DNA of 64,000 bases from Ilex aquifolium (taxonomy: Eukaryota > Streptophyta > Magnoliopsida > Aquifoliales > Aquifoliaceae): positions 27,806,492 through 27,870,491 of the forward strand of contig OX637402.1 in NCBI GenBank assembly GCA_951799425.1, written 5' to 3'. The notes under the pieces were generated by a model. It saw nothing but the letters and a program-made list of their open reading frames with translations, was not told the origin of the DNA and ran no database searches. The position numbers were made by a program, and so were the translations under genes. Each line of letters opens with the position of its first letter. Within the stretch, counting starts at the first letter, position 1. Of the stretch, positions 23,961-36,659 are shown one piece after another.

Positions 23961-24716
23961 TAAATTTTTCGTATTATATTTTTAATAAAAAAAATTACTT
24001 TTTTTTTTAGCCGAATCCCTTGCTAGTGATATACCTTCCATGTATTAAAATTGTTTTAACTAGACTTTTTCATTACTTATTCTGTCAATGTCAATAATAT
24101 AATTTTTAATAGAATAAATAATAAAAGTTAATAAAAATGACATATTATAATATTTTTAACAAATTGCGGGTAAAATATAAATATTTAATTTTTACAGGTA
24201 CAAAATAAGAATTTTAAAATGTATATAATTTCTCCAAAAATTAAATTACACCTCATTTCGTATTATCTCTTCTTTTTTTTTTTTTTTTTTATGCAACTTG
24301 AATTATTGGTTTAAATTTCAAATTATTGCAACCGTTGATTTTTTGTTCAATTTTTTCACAGCAAGATCAAAAAAGAGAATTTTGCCCAACTGTAAGGAAA
24401 AATGTATACCTCTTCAAATTGTGGGATCTCATTTTTATCCTTATTTTTTGTGAAAAAATCAACAATTAAAAAAATATAAAACTTAAACCAATAGTTAAAA
24501 TTTTTCTGCCCAATGTTGTCTATTTTTTGTATTGTTTTATTAACTAATGAGATTAAGTTATGATTCATTAAGGTTCACTTTTGAGATTGATCTTAAAAAC
24601 TCAACATCTTAAAAGTTTGGAATTAATCTCAAAAGTTTTGAGCCACGACAAGTCATAACTAGACCTCGTTTGAGTAATTTGTCAACTTTTTCCCTAGAAT
24701 ATAAGGGAGACATTAA

Positions 24717-25786
24717 GGGTGCGTTTAGTAACGTTTTTCGTTTTTATGTTTTTTTTATAAAAAAAATAAAACTAATTTTTGTTTTTTTGTGATAAATATA
24801 AAACATGTTTGATAATCATTTATATTTAAAAAATTATAAAAACAAAAATACAAAATATATTTGATATTATATCAAAAATTCATCAACCACCACCAAACAC
24901 TCACCACCATGATCGAAAACCACCCCCACAACCCCTTTGCAATACCCAACAACCCCTTGAAATTCACCACCCTCATCCCCGAAACTCACCACCATGGAAA
25001 CCCACCCCCATCCCCTGAAACCCACCACCACCCAACTCCACCTTCATACCTAAAACCCACCACCACCCAATCCCACCCTCATTACCGAAATCCACCAGTA
25101 CCGAAATTCATCCTCATCCCCTGAAACCCACCACCCAACCCTAGCATCACCCCTTGAAAACCCAGCACCACCAAAACCCATCCCCATCCCCTGAAACCCA
25201 ACACCACCCAACCCTACCACAATCCCCTAAACCCACCCCAATCCCCGAAACCCACCCCAATCCCCTGAAACCCACAACCACCCCCATCACCTGAAATCCA
25301 CAGTCACCCAACTCACCCCCATCCTCGAAACCCACAGCCACCCCCATCCCTGAAAGGCTGAAACCCACAGCCACCCAAACCCACCCCCATCCCCGAAAAC
25401 CCACCACCACCCAACCCCACCACCACTATCGAAACCCACCATCATTCCCCAAAACCCATCACCACCACAAAAATAGAGAAAGTTGAAAGAGAGAGAGAGA
25501 GAGCGCACCAGAGAGAGAGGGGGGAGATCTGAAGAAAAAAGAAATGAATGACTTCTTATTTACTCAAGCAAGAAATTTTTTTTGGTTGTTAAGGGAGATC
25601 GAAACCCAGATCTCATTAACTTCCCTTTTAAATGCACGTTTTTTTTTTTGGATGTTTCTATATTTTAGTCATGTTTTCAAAACGGAGCAGTTAAAAAAAC
25701 GAAAACAATCACCAAAAGCGTTTTTATTTTTTTTTTTGGCAATAAAATGAAAACAAAAACAAAAATCATAGTTACCAAACGCTACC
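24717..25786. mobile_element. PIF/Harbinger-like non-autonomous element with CCCA-rich array
   Basis: Inverted ends GGGTGCGTTTAGTAACG and, on the right, AGTTACCAAACGCTACC are flanked by TAA (24714-24716, 25787-25789). The right interior (AAATGAATGA, then a GAGATCGAAACCCAGATCTC stretch near 25590-25612) matches the equivalent part of the element at 22454-23960, so both belong to one family. The central simple repeat is completely different. There is no transposase gene. Confidence 0.75.
24878..25470. repeat. C-rich minisatellite (CCCACC / CCCCATCCC units)
   Basis: Tandem, imperfect units built from AAACCCACCACCACCCAA and CCCCATCCCCTG-type blocks. It is almost free of G on the plus strand. It lies in the middle of the second PIF-like element. 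The Trp/Gly- or Pro-rich frames in it are not genes. Confidence 0.85.
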
Positions 25787-25867
25787 TAAGAAATCAAATC
25801 TGTTTTGTTTCTATCTTGAAAACAAGTTTTTTGTTTTCAAATACAAGAAAAATATAAAAAATCTGTT

Positions 25868-27706
25868 TGGTTTGTTGTTTTTTGAAAACTATTTTTGAAT
25901 TTTTTTTTTTTTTAAAACTAGGCTGAATTTTGAGAATATGATATACATGTTTTCTCATTTTTTAAACAAAAATTTTGAAAACACGAGATACACACTATGC
26001 TTTAATGAGGTCTAGACATCAAACTTGGTCAGAAGAATTTTCACCCATTTTTTAGACTTCAATTCAGCAGACTCCATCTCTCTCGCAACTCATCTCCTCC
26101 ATCTCTCCCTTAACTCTCCCTCTCTACTTGAGCACTGTGAAGTCTTTCGAATGCAATAGATCTATATATGTATAGACCTTAATACAGATCTATGTGGGTG
26201 TGTGTATATATATGTGTGCGTATATGTATATATATTTATATAATAAAGTACAATACAATTTAAATCTTAAAAAATAAACAAAATGATTTTTCTTTTTCGT
26301 GGTTAAAATCTCTTTAAATTTTACTTTAAAGTTAATCCGACGGTTAATATTAATACCTCAAATTTAATAGAGAAAATAGATCACTAATGGTGTGTTTGGG
26401 GTGACTTTTTAAAAGTGATTCTCTAAAAAAAAGTAGTGTTTGGAACCATCTCAACACCACTACAGCTACCCCTACCACCACTGCCGCCACCCCACCCCCA
26501 CCACCATCACCATCGCCGCCACCCCACCACCCTCCCCCCACCATCCCCACTGTCGGCCACCACCATCACTACAACCACCCCACGACAACCACTACCACTA
26601 TCAAACTACTACCACCGTCACTGTCCCACCATCACCCTTACCATCACCACACCCACAATCATTACCACTACTACGGCTACCATCGCCAGCCCACCACCAC
26701 CGTTGTCGTCACCCCCACTACCACCCCCACTGCCCCAATGTCACCCTCACCACCACCACCACCACCACCATTATTGCCACCTACCACCGATTGCTATCAC
26801 CGTCGTCTACCACTCCCACTCACCACCATCGTCATCTCATTATTATATTTATTACAACTACCATCATTATCCCACTACCACCATCATCCACCGTCAGCAC
26901 CCAACACCACCCACCACCCACCACAACCATCACCGTTTCCCACTACCATCGTTCATCACCATCATAATCAGTGCTTAAATTCTTTTATCTCCTTTATGTT
27001 TGTGATTTGATTTTGGGTGTGAATATAAATATGTTTATTGTTGACTATTTTTTTTATTACTTCGTGTCTTCTGGCACAAGCAATAACTAGTAAATATATA
27101 TAATATAAAACATGACAAACTGCAATAATTCCATCTAACGGTCTCAAATAGATTCATTCAATGGTCACTAACATCCTTATCAAAACCATTCACATTGAAT
27201 TTTACCTTCCTCTCCTCACCTTTTATTCTCTCTCTTCCTGGGATCTTCACTCCTCACTTCTCCAAATTAATCAGTTGATTTACGTTGTACCATACCTTAA
27301 GACATAGGTTACCCTAATATATATATATATATATACACACAATGGATGTGTTTGTTGGGCGATGTGAGTGTGTACTCCGTAAGCGTGTGGGTTGTGTGCG
27401 TATGTGTTTGTTGTGTGTGTTTGATGTGCGAATGTGTGAGTGGAGATTGAGAGGAGAAAATGGAGAGAGAGTGTGTGTGAAGGGGAAGACATAGAGATGG
27501 GACTGGAGAGAGAAGGACGGCACGAGTGATAAGATGAGGGGGGATTATGGATCATTGTCTAAACAGATTTCCTTATTTTTTATTCTTTAAAATTATTTTA
27601 AAAAATATATAACTAAACAAGTTTTGTAATATAAAAATATCAAAACACACTTTAAAAAATCTAAAAATTATTTTCGAATACTATTTTTTAAAATGCAATC
27701 CAAAAA
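25868..27706. mobile_element. Possible third, degraded PIF-like element, inverted
   Basis: The left side (GTTTGGTTTGTTGTTTTTTG, from 25868) and the right side (ATGCAATCCAAAAACACCC, to about 27712) are roughly inverted to each other. Inside, a TTTAATGAGGTCTAGAC motif near 26005 is the reverse complement of the family motif seen in the other two elements. Helitron copy 2 would be nested in it. I cannot find a clear target duplication, so the boundaries are tentative. Confidence 0.35.
26235..27090 (+). mobile_element. Non-autonomous Helitron with CCN array, copy 2
   Basis: Same organisation as 4140-4945. The degenerate 5' end has TT in place of TC before TATATAATAAAG. The interior has the GTTAAT and GACTTTTTAAAAGT blocks and a CCA/CCG array at about 26450-26970. 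The 3' end has a hairpin-like GTGTCTTCTGGCACAAGC followed by CTAG and a host T. The 5' end lies in an AT microsatellite, so it is approximate. Confidence 0.75.
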
Positions 27707-27712
27707 CACCCA

Positions 27713-29461
27713 AATTTCTGAGGAGTCCATCAAATACAAGTAGATTGGACTTTCCATCAAAATATGGGCATAGTCCAGAGACACCTTCCTTATGCCAGAA
27801 AAGAGCCCTCTTATTGAAGAAAGATAGCCTTGTTCCTCAATAATACGCCAGCAACAATCGAACACCCTTTTGCAAAATCAGATTTGTTGCAACATAAGCT
27901 TCCAGGAATTCCTTCTGGTAATTCGGAGCAAAATGAACAGTAGCTTCAACTTTCAAGTCTTACATTGATTTTGGCAATTTCCCAGTGTATATAGTACCCA
28001 TGAGTCTAAAGGACGCGTGTTTATAATAATTCTCAGTTCTCAAAAATGAAATTTGCGGCACACAAAACTTGTCCTTAGTGAGAGTCATCAAACTGGATTC
28101 TAGACAGCTGAAGAAATCAATGTTGCCGGAAGAGCTATGCTGAAAACCAGAGTGTAGTGGGAAGTGACAAATGGTGGTGGTGTCCAAAAAGTTGGATTGG
28201 GCTCCTCCTCCTGAATTGTCAACATTTAGTCAATACTGATTAATCTTTGTCCATTTCGTTATTCTAATAATTTTTCGTTGTGTACCAATTGCGTTAATCC
28301 TAAAAGTCCTTGATCTTGTCAAGCTGTCACTGAGTCGTGTTTATGTGGACGCTAAATTGTTTTGTTGCCGATGAACACATTGAACTATCCATGTAGCTAA
28401 AAGCATTCACAACCTAGGCACAACGACCCAATTATCAGGGGATCAAAAAACAAAACTTCAGCTCGTACCCTTCTCATTCTCTCAACTTTAATTAGGATTG
28501 AAAGATTTGAGAGAATCAAGGGTATCGAAATAAACTAATAATTTAGAGCAATTTTGAAAATTGAAGCGACTGAACAACTTACCTCTCACCAAAGGATTAA
28601 GCAAGCTAAAACTTGTCTCCTAATGAGCCAATGCTTCTTTGAAGACTATATTCCCTGACCCAAGCCAAGATGAGCTAACCACATATTTTTACATTGATAA
28701 TGCCCTTAGACTAGCAGATTTTGTCAAGTTGGCTTTGACAATAGTTAGCTTTTCTTCACATGTTTGATGGGTAGTTGCACGTGTGAAAGTTATGTATAGA
28801 TAGATCATCAAACAAAAAAGTAGTTGGCCTGATTATTTTCGCTGCAATTTCTCTTCATCCATAATCTTATAATTAATTGCATAATCCCTAAATCAAGAAG
28901 CAAATTTAATAGGCTGCAGTTGAAGCAAAAGAGATTACGAAAGTAAACTTTCCTTTTAATTAACTTTTCTTGTGAAGTTGTAAAAAGTAATTAAGAGGGG
29001 CAACATAACTTTGTATAAATGTGGGCATATTCAATTTTATAAGGCATAGAGAGTACTACTAACTTCAACCCATGTTGGGTATCCTATATTTTGCATATAT
29101 AATGTTTCTCTTTTGAGGAACACCAGAGAAAATCATACTCAGAAGTTGTTCTGACTGTAAGATAACAGGCGGTACAAAACCATACCGAGCCCTTTGATTA
29201 ATTTCATTATATAGAGAGATTCAGTACATTTAAATATAGTAAACTAGCTGTACAAAAGTTGTACAAATCTGCCAGTTATGTCCAACTAAGGCATCCTAAA
29301 TTACAGTACAAAGGTATCCTAAATTAGTCAAGTATTGTCTGGAGGATCCAGAGAATCAGCACAAAATGTGGCAGAGGATTCTGCAATATCTCTAACACTG
29401 ACTTCTTTCCAGAGTGTTTGGATCGCAAGAAAAAACCGAGAGAAAGAGGAAGAAAGAGAGA
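27713..29461. other. Intergenic / transporter promoter, with unrecognised coding-like remnant
   Basis: On the minus strand between about 28190 and 27700 there are coding-like stretches broken by stops and frame changes (for example NYYKHASFRLMGTIYTGKLP and FLEAYVATNLILQKG). They look like a decayed gene fragment I do not recognise. The remainder up to 29461 should hold the promoter and 5' UTR of the sugar transporter. A TATATA at 29208-29213 is a weak promoter candidate. Confidence 0.35.
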
Positions 29462-32400
29462 ATGGCTGTGGGGGGTTTCGTCGTTGACGGGCAAAATAGC
29501 GGCTTCAATGGCAGGATAACAGCGTCAGTGGTGATCACCTGCATCGTTGCTGCTTCCGGTGGGCTCATATTCGGTTATGACATCGGAATCTCAGGTGAGC
29601 CTCTGTGTGTGTGTGTGTGTTTTACTTTTCATCATTTCCTGTGTTTTGTTATCTGTGATTCTCTCCTTTCTACACTCTCTAGCGATAACCTGTGCTAGCA
29701 TGAAGAAAAGACAGCTATAGATATCAAACCATACACCTTTATTTTACAAAGTTACTAACCATGACATTTTGCAAATGCCACTGAATCTCATTTTTGAAGC
29801 CTAATCTAGTGTACAATGATAGCTTAATTTACAGTTATAATATAATGTAATTAACCAGTCAGATAATATTTCTGAGGGTTATACTATTTTTTGGTCTTCA
29901 AAGTATACGTTTTTTGTCAGTTTAATCCTTATTGTATCAATTTTATCAATTTAGTCCCTAAAATATTTAATCCATGTCACTTTGGTCTCTAATCAGACAA
30001 TCTGTCAAATTTTTTTATGGAAGTGACCATGTGTCATTTTTTTAAACGGTATCACGTGCTCAACACATGATCATTCTATAAAAAACTTAACGGTCAATCT
30101 ATATAGGGACCAAAATGACACGAATTGAATACTTTAAGGACCAAATTAATATAATAAAGACTAAACTGATAAAAAATATATACGGAACTAAAAATGTTAT
30201 TAATCTTATTTCTAATTACCTGAATTTTCTGACGGACGTTTGAGATTGAATCACTGGATACAAATTAAGAACTTTAGAGATCAAATAGACACAATTGGAA
30301 GATTGGGAGACCAAATAGATATTACACACATACTTTTGAGATTAAAAGTGTATTTTACTCTACAATTTTAAAATTATCCCTGTAGGACCTATCATCATAT
30401 ATGTTAAAACCCTACAAACCCCCCAAAATCCTATCATATTCTTGTGGTAGGTAGCTTTAGTGGTGAGGATGAAGGCCACAATTCATTGTTTTACGAAAAA
30501 ACTTGACTAGGCATATGGCCTCAAGAGCCAATGCCATCAACCAAACAGCAGCTACATATTTAGAGATAGGCTTGGGACCTATTTCGACTTCAGCAGTTTT
30601 GGAACTTGGGGGTGCGGGTGTTGGTGGAGAGAATATTTAATACAACAGTAATATCATATTAGTATCTGACGGTGTAAATCTACTGAAAATGAACTAGGAG
30701 TTAGGTGTGCGTGGAGTTGCAAGTGATGTCTGAGCTACAAGGCTCGTGTCAAGCAATGCTGGTTGATGTTTAGAGGAATTGAGGAAGGGGAGATAACTCA
30801 ACAGAACTACAGTGGTTCACCGGCCTGAGCTCGGCTAGTCCACTCTAGAATGGAGTCTTTTGCTCCTCTTTTCTTATTGATTGTGTTGAACGTGTTACAG
30901 CGTAGTAAGGAGAGAATTCGGGTTCTCTGTGGCTCTATTACCTTATATATCATTGATGGGGGGTCTATCCCCATTTTATAGCCTCTTGCTTACCTCTAAT
31001 CCGATCTTGTCTCCTATAATGGAGGGATCTTCCCCCTTCTCTCTCTCTCCGATCCCTGAACTCCATATGGCCGGCTTTGGCGGTCTATATCTCGAAATTT
31101 TTGCCTTCTACCATGGAATCCTACTACCTACTCGGAAAAAATCTTGGTTAGTTAAGGTTTTTGCGCCTAGGTTCCAGCTTGGCTTCTACCTCGGAGGTGT
31201 CCTCTGTCATCTTGCTGTCTCTTCGCCTTTTTCTCCAATTATCTTGTTTGGAGGAGCTCCAGTACCGGCTGGGCGAGCTCAGACTATGGTTTGGATGAGC
31301 TCTGCTTTTCTTCCCTGAGCTCCCGAGCTGAGCTCATTTCCTGAGCTCATGTTTGGGATTTATTTCAGGTATCATCAGTATCGATGACATGGTATCACCA
31401 ACGAATAATAATAATAAAATTCTAAATAGGCAAAGAAAATTCCACTTGGATAATTTTTTACTCACACGAAGAAGAGTATGTAATTATCTGTTTACATAAA
31501 TGAGAACAACAACCTTACTACTATATCGAGGCCTGGCCCCATAGATGAGAACAGCCTTTACCAATATCATTCTAGAATACCAGGGAGGGGGTAGCGGTGT
31601 TGCTATTTGACTAGTGAGAATTGAATCTGGTTAGGCCAACAGAGTACGGGTGTAACTTGATGGGTTAGATCAGTTAAGAGATCAGTCTTGACTTAACAAA
31701 GCTTTCATACTTTTTAGTTCGTGTGAAATCACTCAGACTAAAATTCAGCTTCGGTTCTACAGTAAACAAGTCAGTTGAGAGTAGGATTCAATTCGAGTTG
31801 AACCCTAGTTGACTAATTCAGGTTAGATCCCAATAACCTAAGACTCAACTCGATCATTGTCCAAATTTAATTGAGATTTTTTGTCCAAAATCAATTCAAG
31901 TTTTGAAAATTATTGTCCAAGTTCTGAATCTTTTTGTTTTTTCCTTTTCATTTATTCGGATTTCTTCCGTTTCATCGATTTTGTCCGAATCCTCACTTGA
32001 AATGTTCTTGTTGGCATGTAGCATTAAGCTACCAAATAACAGCTTCTAAATCTAACAATTACCTGAATTTTCTGGGCAGGGGGTGTCACAACAATGAGAC
32101 CATTCCTCCAAAAATTCTTCCCATCAATACTAAGAAAAGCCGCCGACGCTAAAACGAACGTCTATTGCGTCTATGATAGCCAAGCCTTGACATCGTTCAC
32201 GTCTTCACTCTACCTAGCAGGGTTGGCTGCATCGCTTGTGGCTAGCCGCCTCACGGCAGCATTGGGCCGCAAAACACCATGGTGCTTGGTGGTTGCAGTT
32301 TCTTTGCCGGTGCTGCCATCAATGGTGGGGCAGAGAACATCGCTATGCTCATCTTGGGCCGTATCTTGCACGGATTTGGTATCGGGTTTACGAACCAGGT

Positions 32401-33762
32401 AACTGAACTCTCTCATTGCCAACCCTTTTTCGTCCCTTGCCTTCTTTTCTTTTTTGACAATGTCATAACAATTTTATTGATTCCATGAAGGCTGCTCCTG
32501 TTTATCTCTCGGAGATGGCACCACCAAAATGGCGCGGTGCATTCAATACAGGCTTCCAATTTTTTATTGGCATTGGAGTAGTCACAGCCAACTGCATAAA
32601 CTTTGGCACTGCCAAACTCAGCTGGGGTTGGCGTCTCTCCCTCGGCCTAGCAGTGGTACCAGCTACCATTATGACCCTTGGCACGCTCCTTATTTCAGAC
32701 ACGCCTAGCAGCCTAGTGGAGCGTGGCAAACTGACCCAAGCTCGACAAGCTCTATCCAAAGTCCGGGGAACGAACACCGACGTTGAGCCCGAACTAGCTG
32801 ATCTTATTAAGTCCAGTGAAATAGCCAAGGCTATAAATCAAGAGCCATTTGTGACTATATTTGAGCGGCAATATAGGCCTCATCTTGTGATGGCCATTGC
32901 TATATCTTTTTTTCAACCAGTCACTGGGATTAATATCATTGCCTTTTATGCGCCAGTGCTTTTTCAATCAGTGGGTTTTGGAAGCGATTCAGCTCTTATA
33001 GCTGCAATTATACTTGGGTTGGTTAACCTAGGCTCGATCCTCGTGTCCACCGGCGTTGTCGATCGTTTTGGAAGAAGATTTATGTTCATCCACGGTGGGA
33101 TTCAAATGTTCGTCTGTCAGGTATGATTCTGTTCATCATTTGGTCCCTATTTTTTGTCTCTTTTTTTTTTGTTAGTCTAGCATTACCAGAACAAAACTAA
33201 TGTGGCCTTGGACATTCTTACAAATGCTTCTCGACTCTTGGCCACCTTATGGGATTAGGATCATGGAAAATTTAATGGTACTGATTAACCTGGTGCACTA
33301 AAACTTGTGGTGGCAATTTTTGTGAAGGTCGCCGTGGCTTGTGTACTAGCCACCACAACAGGTGGTTCTGGCATCAAACACATCTCCAAGGGCTATGCCG
33401 TGCTCGTGCTTGTGCTAATGTGCATCTATGCTGCTGGTTTTGCTTGGTCATGGGGACCTCTAGGCTGGCTCATTCCGAGCGAAATATTTCCGATGAAAAT
33501 CCGGACAACCGGACAAAGTATAAGCGTTGCTGTGAACTTTGCCACCACCTTTGTGCTATCTCAAACATTATTAGCCATGCTATGTCACTTCAAATATGGG
33601 GCATTCCTGTTCTACGCCGGTTGGATCGCTGTAATGACCATTTTTGTAGTACTTTTTGTGCCGGAGACCAAAGGAGTTCCCTTGAACTCAATGTATGCAG
33701 TGTGGGAGAAGCATTGGTTTTGGGGCAGATTTGTCAAGGCTCAGACTTGGGAGTTAGGATAG
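29462..33762 (+). CDS. Sugar transport protein (STP/HEX6-like hexose-H+ symporter); one frameshift
   Basis: Major-facilitator monosaccharide/proton symporter of the plasma membrane. Exons: 29462-29594, 32080-32398, 32491-33120 and 33328-33762, all GT-AG. Family motifs in order: [10 protein letters not shown] at the first helix, GRK after helix 2, PSSLVERG before the central loop, [36 protein letters not shown] and PETKGVPL, then a short tail ending QTWELG. Two defects are visible. One base is missing near 32274-32278, where GRKT should run into MVLGG; with it restored the exons sum to 506 codons including the stop, normal for this family. The sugar-binding QQxTGIN motif reads QPVTGIN (CAA CCA near 32920), replacing a glutamine that contacts sugar in STP structures. 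The gene may be a young pseudogene, or the frameshift may be an assembly error. The 2.5-kb first intron holds a MITE and a solo LTR. Confidence 0.92.
29881..30208. mobile_element. Foldback MITE in transporter intron 1
   Basis: The left arm contains TTTGGTCTTCAAAGTATACG and TTTAGTCCCTAAAATATTTAATCC-type sequence. The right arm has its inverse (GAATACTTTAAGGACCAAAT and neighbours), with a short palindromic centre (CACATGATC region near 30065). The element is about 330 bases, non-coding, and its target duplication is not clear. Confidence 0.6.
30667..31377 (-). mobile_element. Solo LTR in transporter intron 1
   Basis: A 711-bp block begins TG (TGACGG) and ends CA (ATCATCA). It is flanked by a perfect 5-bp target duplication GTATC (30662-30666 and 31378-31382), with no internal retrotransposon sequence. 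On the minus strand it has a TATA box (TATATAAGG, about 30945) followed by a polyadenylation-like AATAAG about 80 bases on, so the LTR lies opposite to the host gene. The 129-residue frame inside it is not a gene. Confidence 0.8.
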
Positions 33763-36659
33763 TTTCGTTAACGTATACAATGTTCAGAATGCCACTAAGT
33801 TGATTGAAGAAGGTGAGCTTAGGGATAATCTAAGGGTAAGCTTATGTTTGGATGCACCAATGCTGATCATAAAATCCCCCCAGCATGGTAATAAGTGTTA
33901 TATATGACCTTCAAAAGGTTATTCTCTCGTTCTAAGGTGGGGATTAAATCCCCTAATACCTCTCCCTCCAAAGAGTCCCCACAAATAATGAGTGAGACGA
34001 GATGAAGCATGAAGCATGAAGAAACCATGAAACGTACACTAGGTTGTTTTCTCTGGGGTTAACTAACAAAAGTAAGATGGATTGGATTGGACTGTCTACT
34101 TGAGCTCTATCCAACTCTGCGTTTGGTTCGATATTTGATTGAACAAGTGGAATGCAAACTATCCAATCTAATCCAACCTAATTTCAACCAGTATTTGTTT
34201 ATCATTCTTCAATTCGCGGTTTTGGGATAAAATGATCATAAATACCATTTTAATCCCTGAACATCTCGACTTATTATGGCCCACTAACACACTAAACAAT
34301 GAAAAGGTAGACCAATTGGATAAAATTATCCTATCCCCTCCTTGTTCTCTTACTAGTCATAACTCGTACCTTCAAACATGATATAACATAAAATTCGAAT
34401 GTCTAAAAAATCAATACCACTATATGAAATAACAATTTTTTTTCTACCCTTTTTTTAATCCATTATTTTAAAAAATTAAAAAAAATTCTCAAAATACATG
34501 CCCTCAAAAAACTAACATGTGTACACTATCACATATGAATAATATGTGAAATAAAAATTATATTGAGCCACAAATTAGTAAAAAATTAAATAATTCAACT
34601 TTTGATAAAAATGAGTGATGTAATATAAATAGATGAATAATACATATAAGGATAAGATTCAAACTCGTAACTGTCTTATCATATAGATTTAACTATCCAA
34701 CCATATCGACAGCGGGCCATTTTCATAAAAATGTAAAATTAAAAAAAATGCAGAAAACACCAATGTAAGGGGGTCGCTTAATTTGTAATTTAATTGAATA
34801 ATTATAGGCAACCCTCGAAAGTGGGGTGATATTAAAGATGAGAATTATGAAATGAATGTGATCTCCAGACAACTTTTTTAGCACTTAGATTGGAAAAATA
34901 ATGATGGGCACCAACATTATGGTATGGCTGTCGTTTTAGGAAAGACTCGAGGCTACGATATGTAGATGCCTAGCAAAATCAATATAGGAGGTTGTTTTAG
35001 GGAAGGATAATTGCAGATTCACTCTCGTACGTAACAAGAATTGGAAAGCAACGAGACTAATGTTAATCTGATTTGGTTGATCATATTTTATTCCACACCT
35101 ATCAATTTGAGATCATTTCACGTTTTATATAAATCATGGGTCCACAAGTATGATGTGACTTTGCCAAGTCACCCAAAATGTATCTAAGTCAACACAAAGT
35201 TGTTCGGGTCATTATAACCATATTGGCCGATACTATTTCGAAAAGTTATTATATAATCTGAACCTCTCGTTATATTTAACTTGATTTTTATTTTATATTT
35301 TCTGCTCGCGGCATTGCAATTAATGTATCTCAATGTGCTTTTAATTAATAACCGATGTCGAAACCAGAAAGTATGTGAGTAATGCCGCGGTTTGAGGCTC
35401 TGGAGGGATTGTTGGGTTAGGGAATAGGCTACGTGGGACTTCTTGTGTTTGAATATGTTCATGCTTGGTTTGATTGTGATCGGTCAAGTTGGAATTTGAC
35501 TAAAAGTTCAAAATTTTCCAAATTTTATTGGAGAAAATTATGATCGGACAGATGTATATGGTCTAGAGTTATTTGTGAATAAATTAATGTTTGTTCAACT
35601 TTTCGTATAGCAGTCATTTGACAATAATATAAGAATAATTTACTTACAAAGGCCCATTTGAATTGAATCGAGCCAAGTCGCGCATTATTTAGATTCGGCT
35701 TGTTTACCAAACGGGCTTCAAAATTAATTAAATTCAATTTCCTTTGCAATTAGAACGAGCTTGAACAAAGTCAAAATTGAGCTCGAGTTTTAACACCCTA
35801 TATAGTACATCCCAACCCATGACTGATGTAGGATCTAATCTCACTTACTATGTAGCTGGACCATTCCTCCTCCTGTAGGTTTAGAAATTTATACTCCTCT
35901 AAAAAATGTGTTAATTGTATAGGAAATTCAAGTTGAAGAATCTTGTTTCTCTCTTGCCTTGCTCCATTAGGCATAGTTAGAGAATACTGAATGCAGAATC
36001 CAAGCTTGATTCTGTTATTGATCTCAACATAGATGTTCGGGGGAAATCTCAAGCAAACCTAGCAAAAATAAATTTGAAGAGTAAACCTAATGACATATGA
36101 ATGTGATCCTCCTCACACACACACACACATATATATATAAATGCTTGCCCTAAACAACTGCAACCACCAACCAGCAGTGACTGTCAACTGTTCACAGCCC
36201 TAGGCTGGTACTGTAGAACATTTGGACAGGTAGCTAGGACCAGTGGTCTACTCCAAAATGGGACCATCAATACCTGTAAGCTCTGACCAGTATTAAAATG
36301 AATAGTTATGGTTATGTGACATCTGATCTGAAAACTTGAAGTTAATTAGTTGATCCACCAAAAAAGTTGGTGTATAAATTAAGAGGTTTCTTCCACTGGT
36401 CAAGTGGCTTCACATTTTAATTCTGACTACTGCATTTTTAGTTTCTCTCTGTAGCATGTTTTAAATTCATAGGACTGATATTATTGTTGAGAGGATGACA
36501 TCAATACGACAAATTATTTATTATGATTTTGGTATCCATGCCCCCAAGATTTTATGCACGGGATTTGACTTAAAAAGATTTTTGTTTGGAAAGAAATTTC
36601 TCTCAAGTTAACCCTAGATCTTCTACCTATATCTAGACTATAGTATAAATAAGAGATAA
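33763..36659. other. Intergenic, nothing recognised
   Basis: AT-rich sequence with only short chance reading frames on both strands. The transporter 3' UTR lies at its start. Confidence 0.5.

Larger units (their letters stand above)
22391..24234. mobile_element. Foldback MITE split by a PIF-like element
   Basis: The left flank of the PIF-like insertion (GAGAAAATTTCACTTTTGAC onward, 22391-22453) and the right part ending at about 24234 (about 24150-24234) look like the two inverted halves of one element related to the MITE at 11009-11301. The PIF-like element at 22454-23960 would then be nested in it. The match is imperfect, and I place the ends only roughly. Confidence 0.4.

Noticed and set aside
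30929..31318. A 129-residue frame in the transporter intron
   Set aside because: It lies inside the solo LTR and shows no domain.
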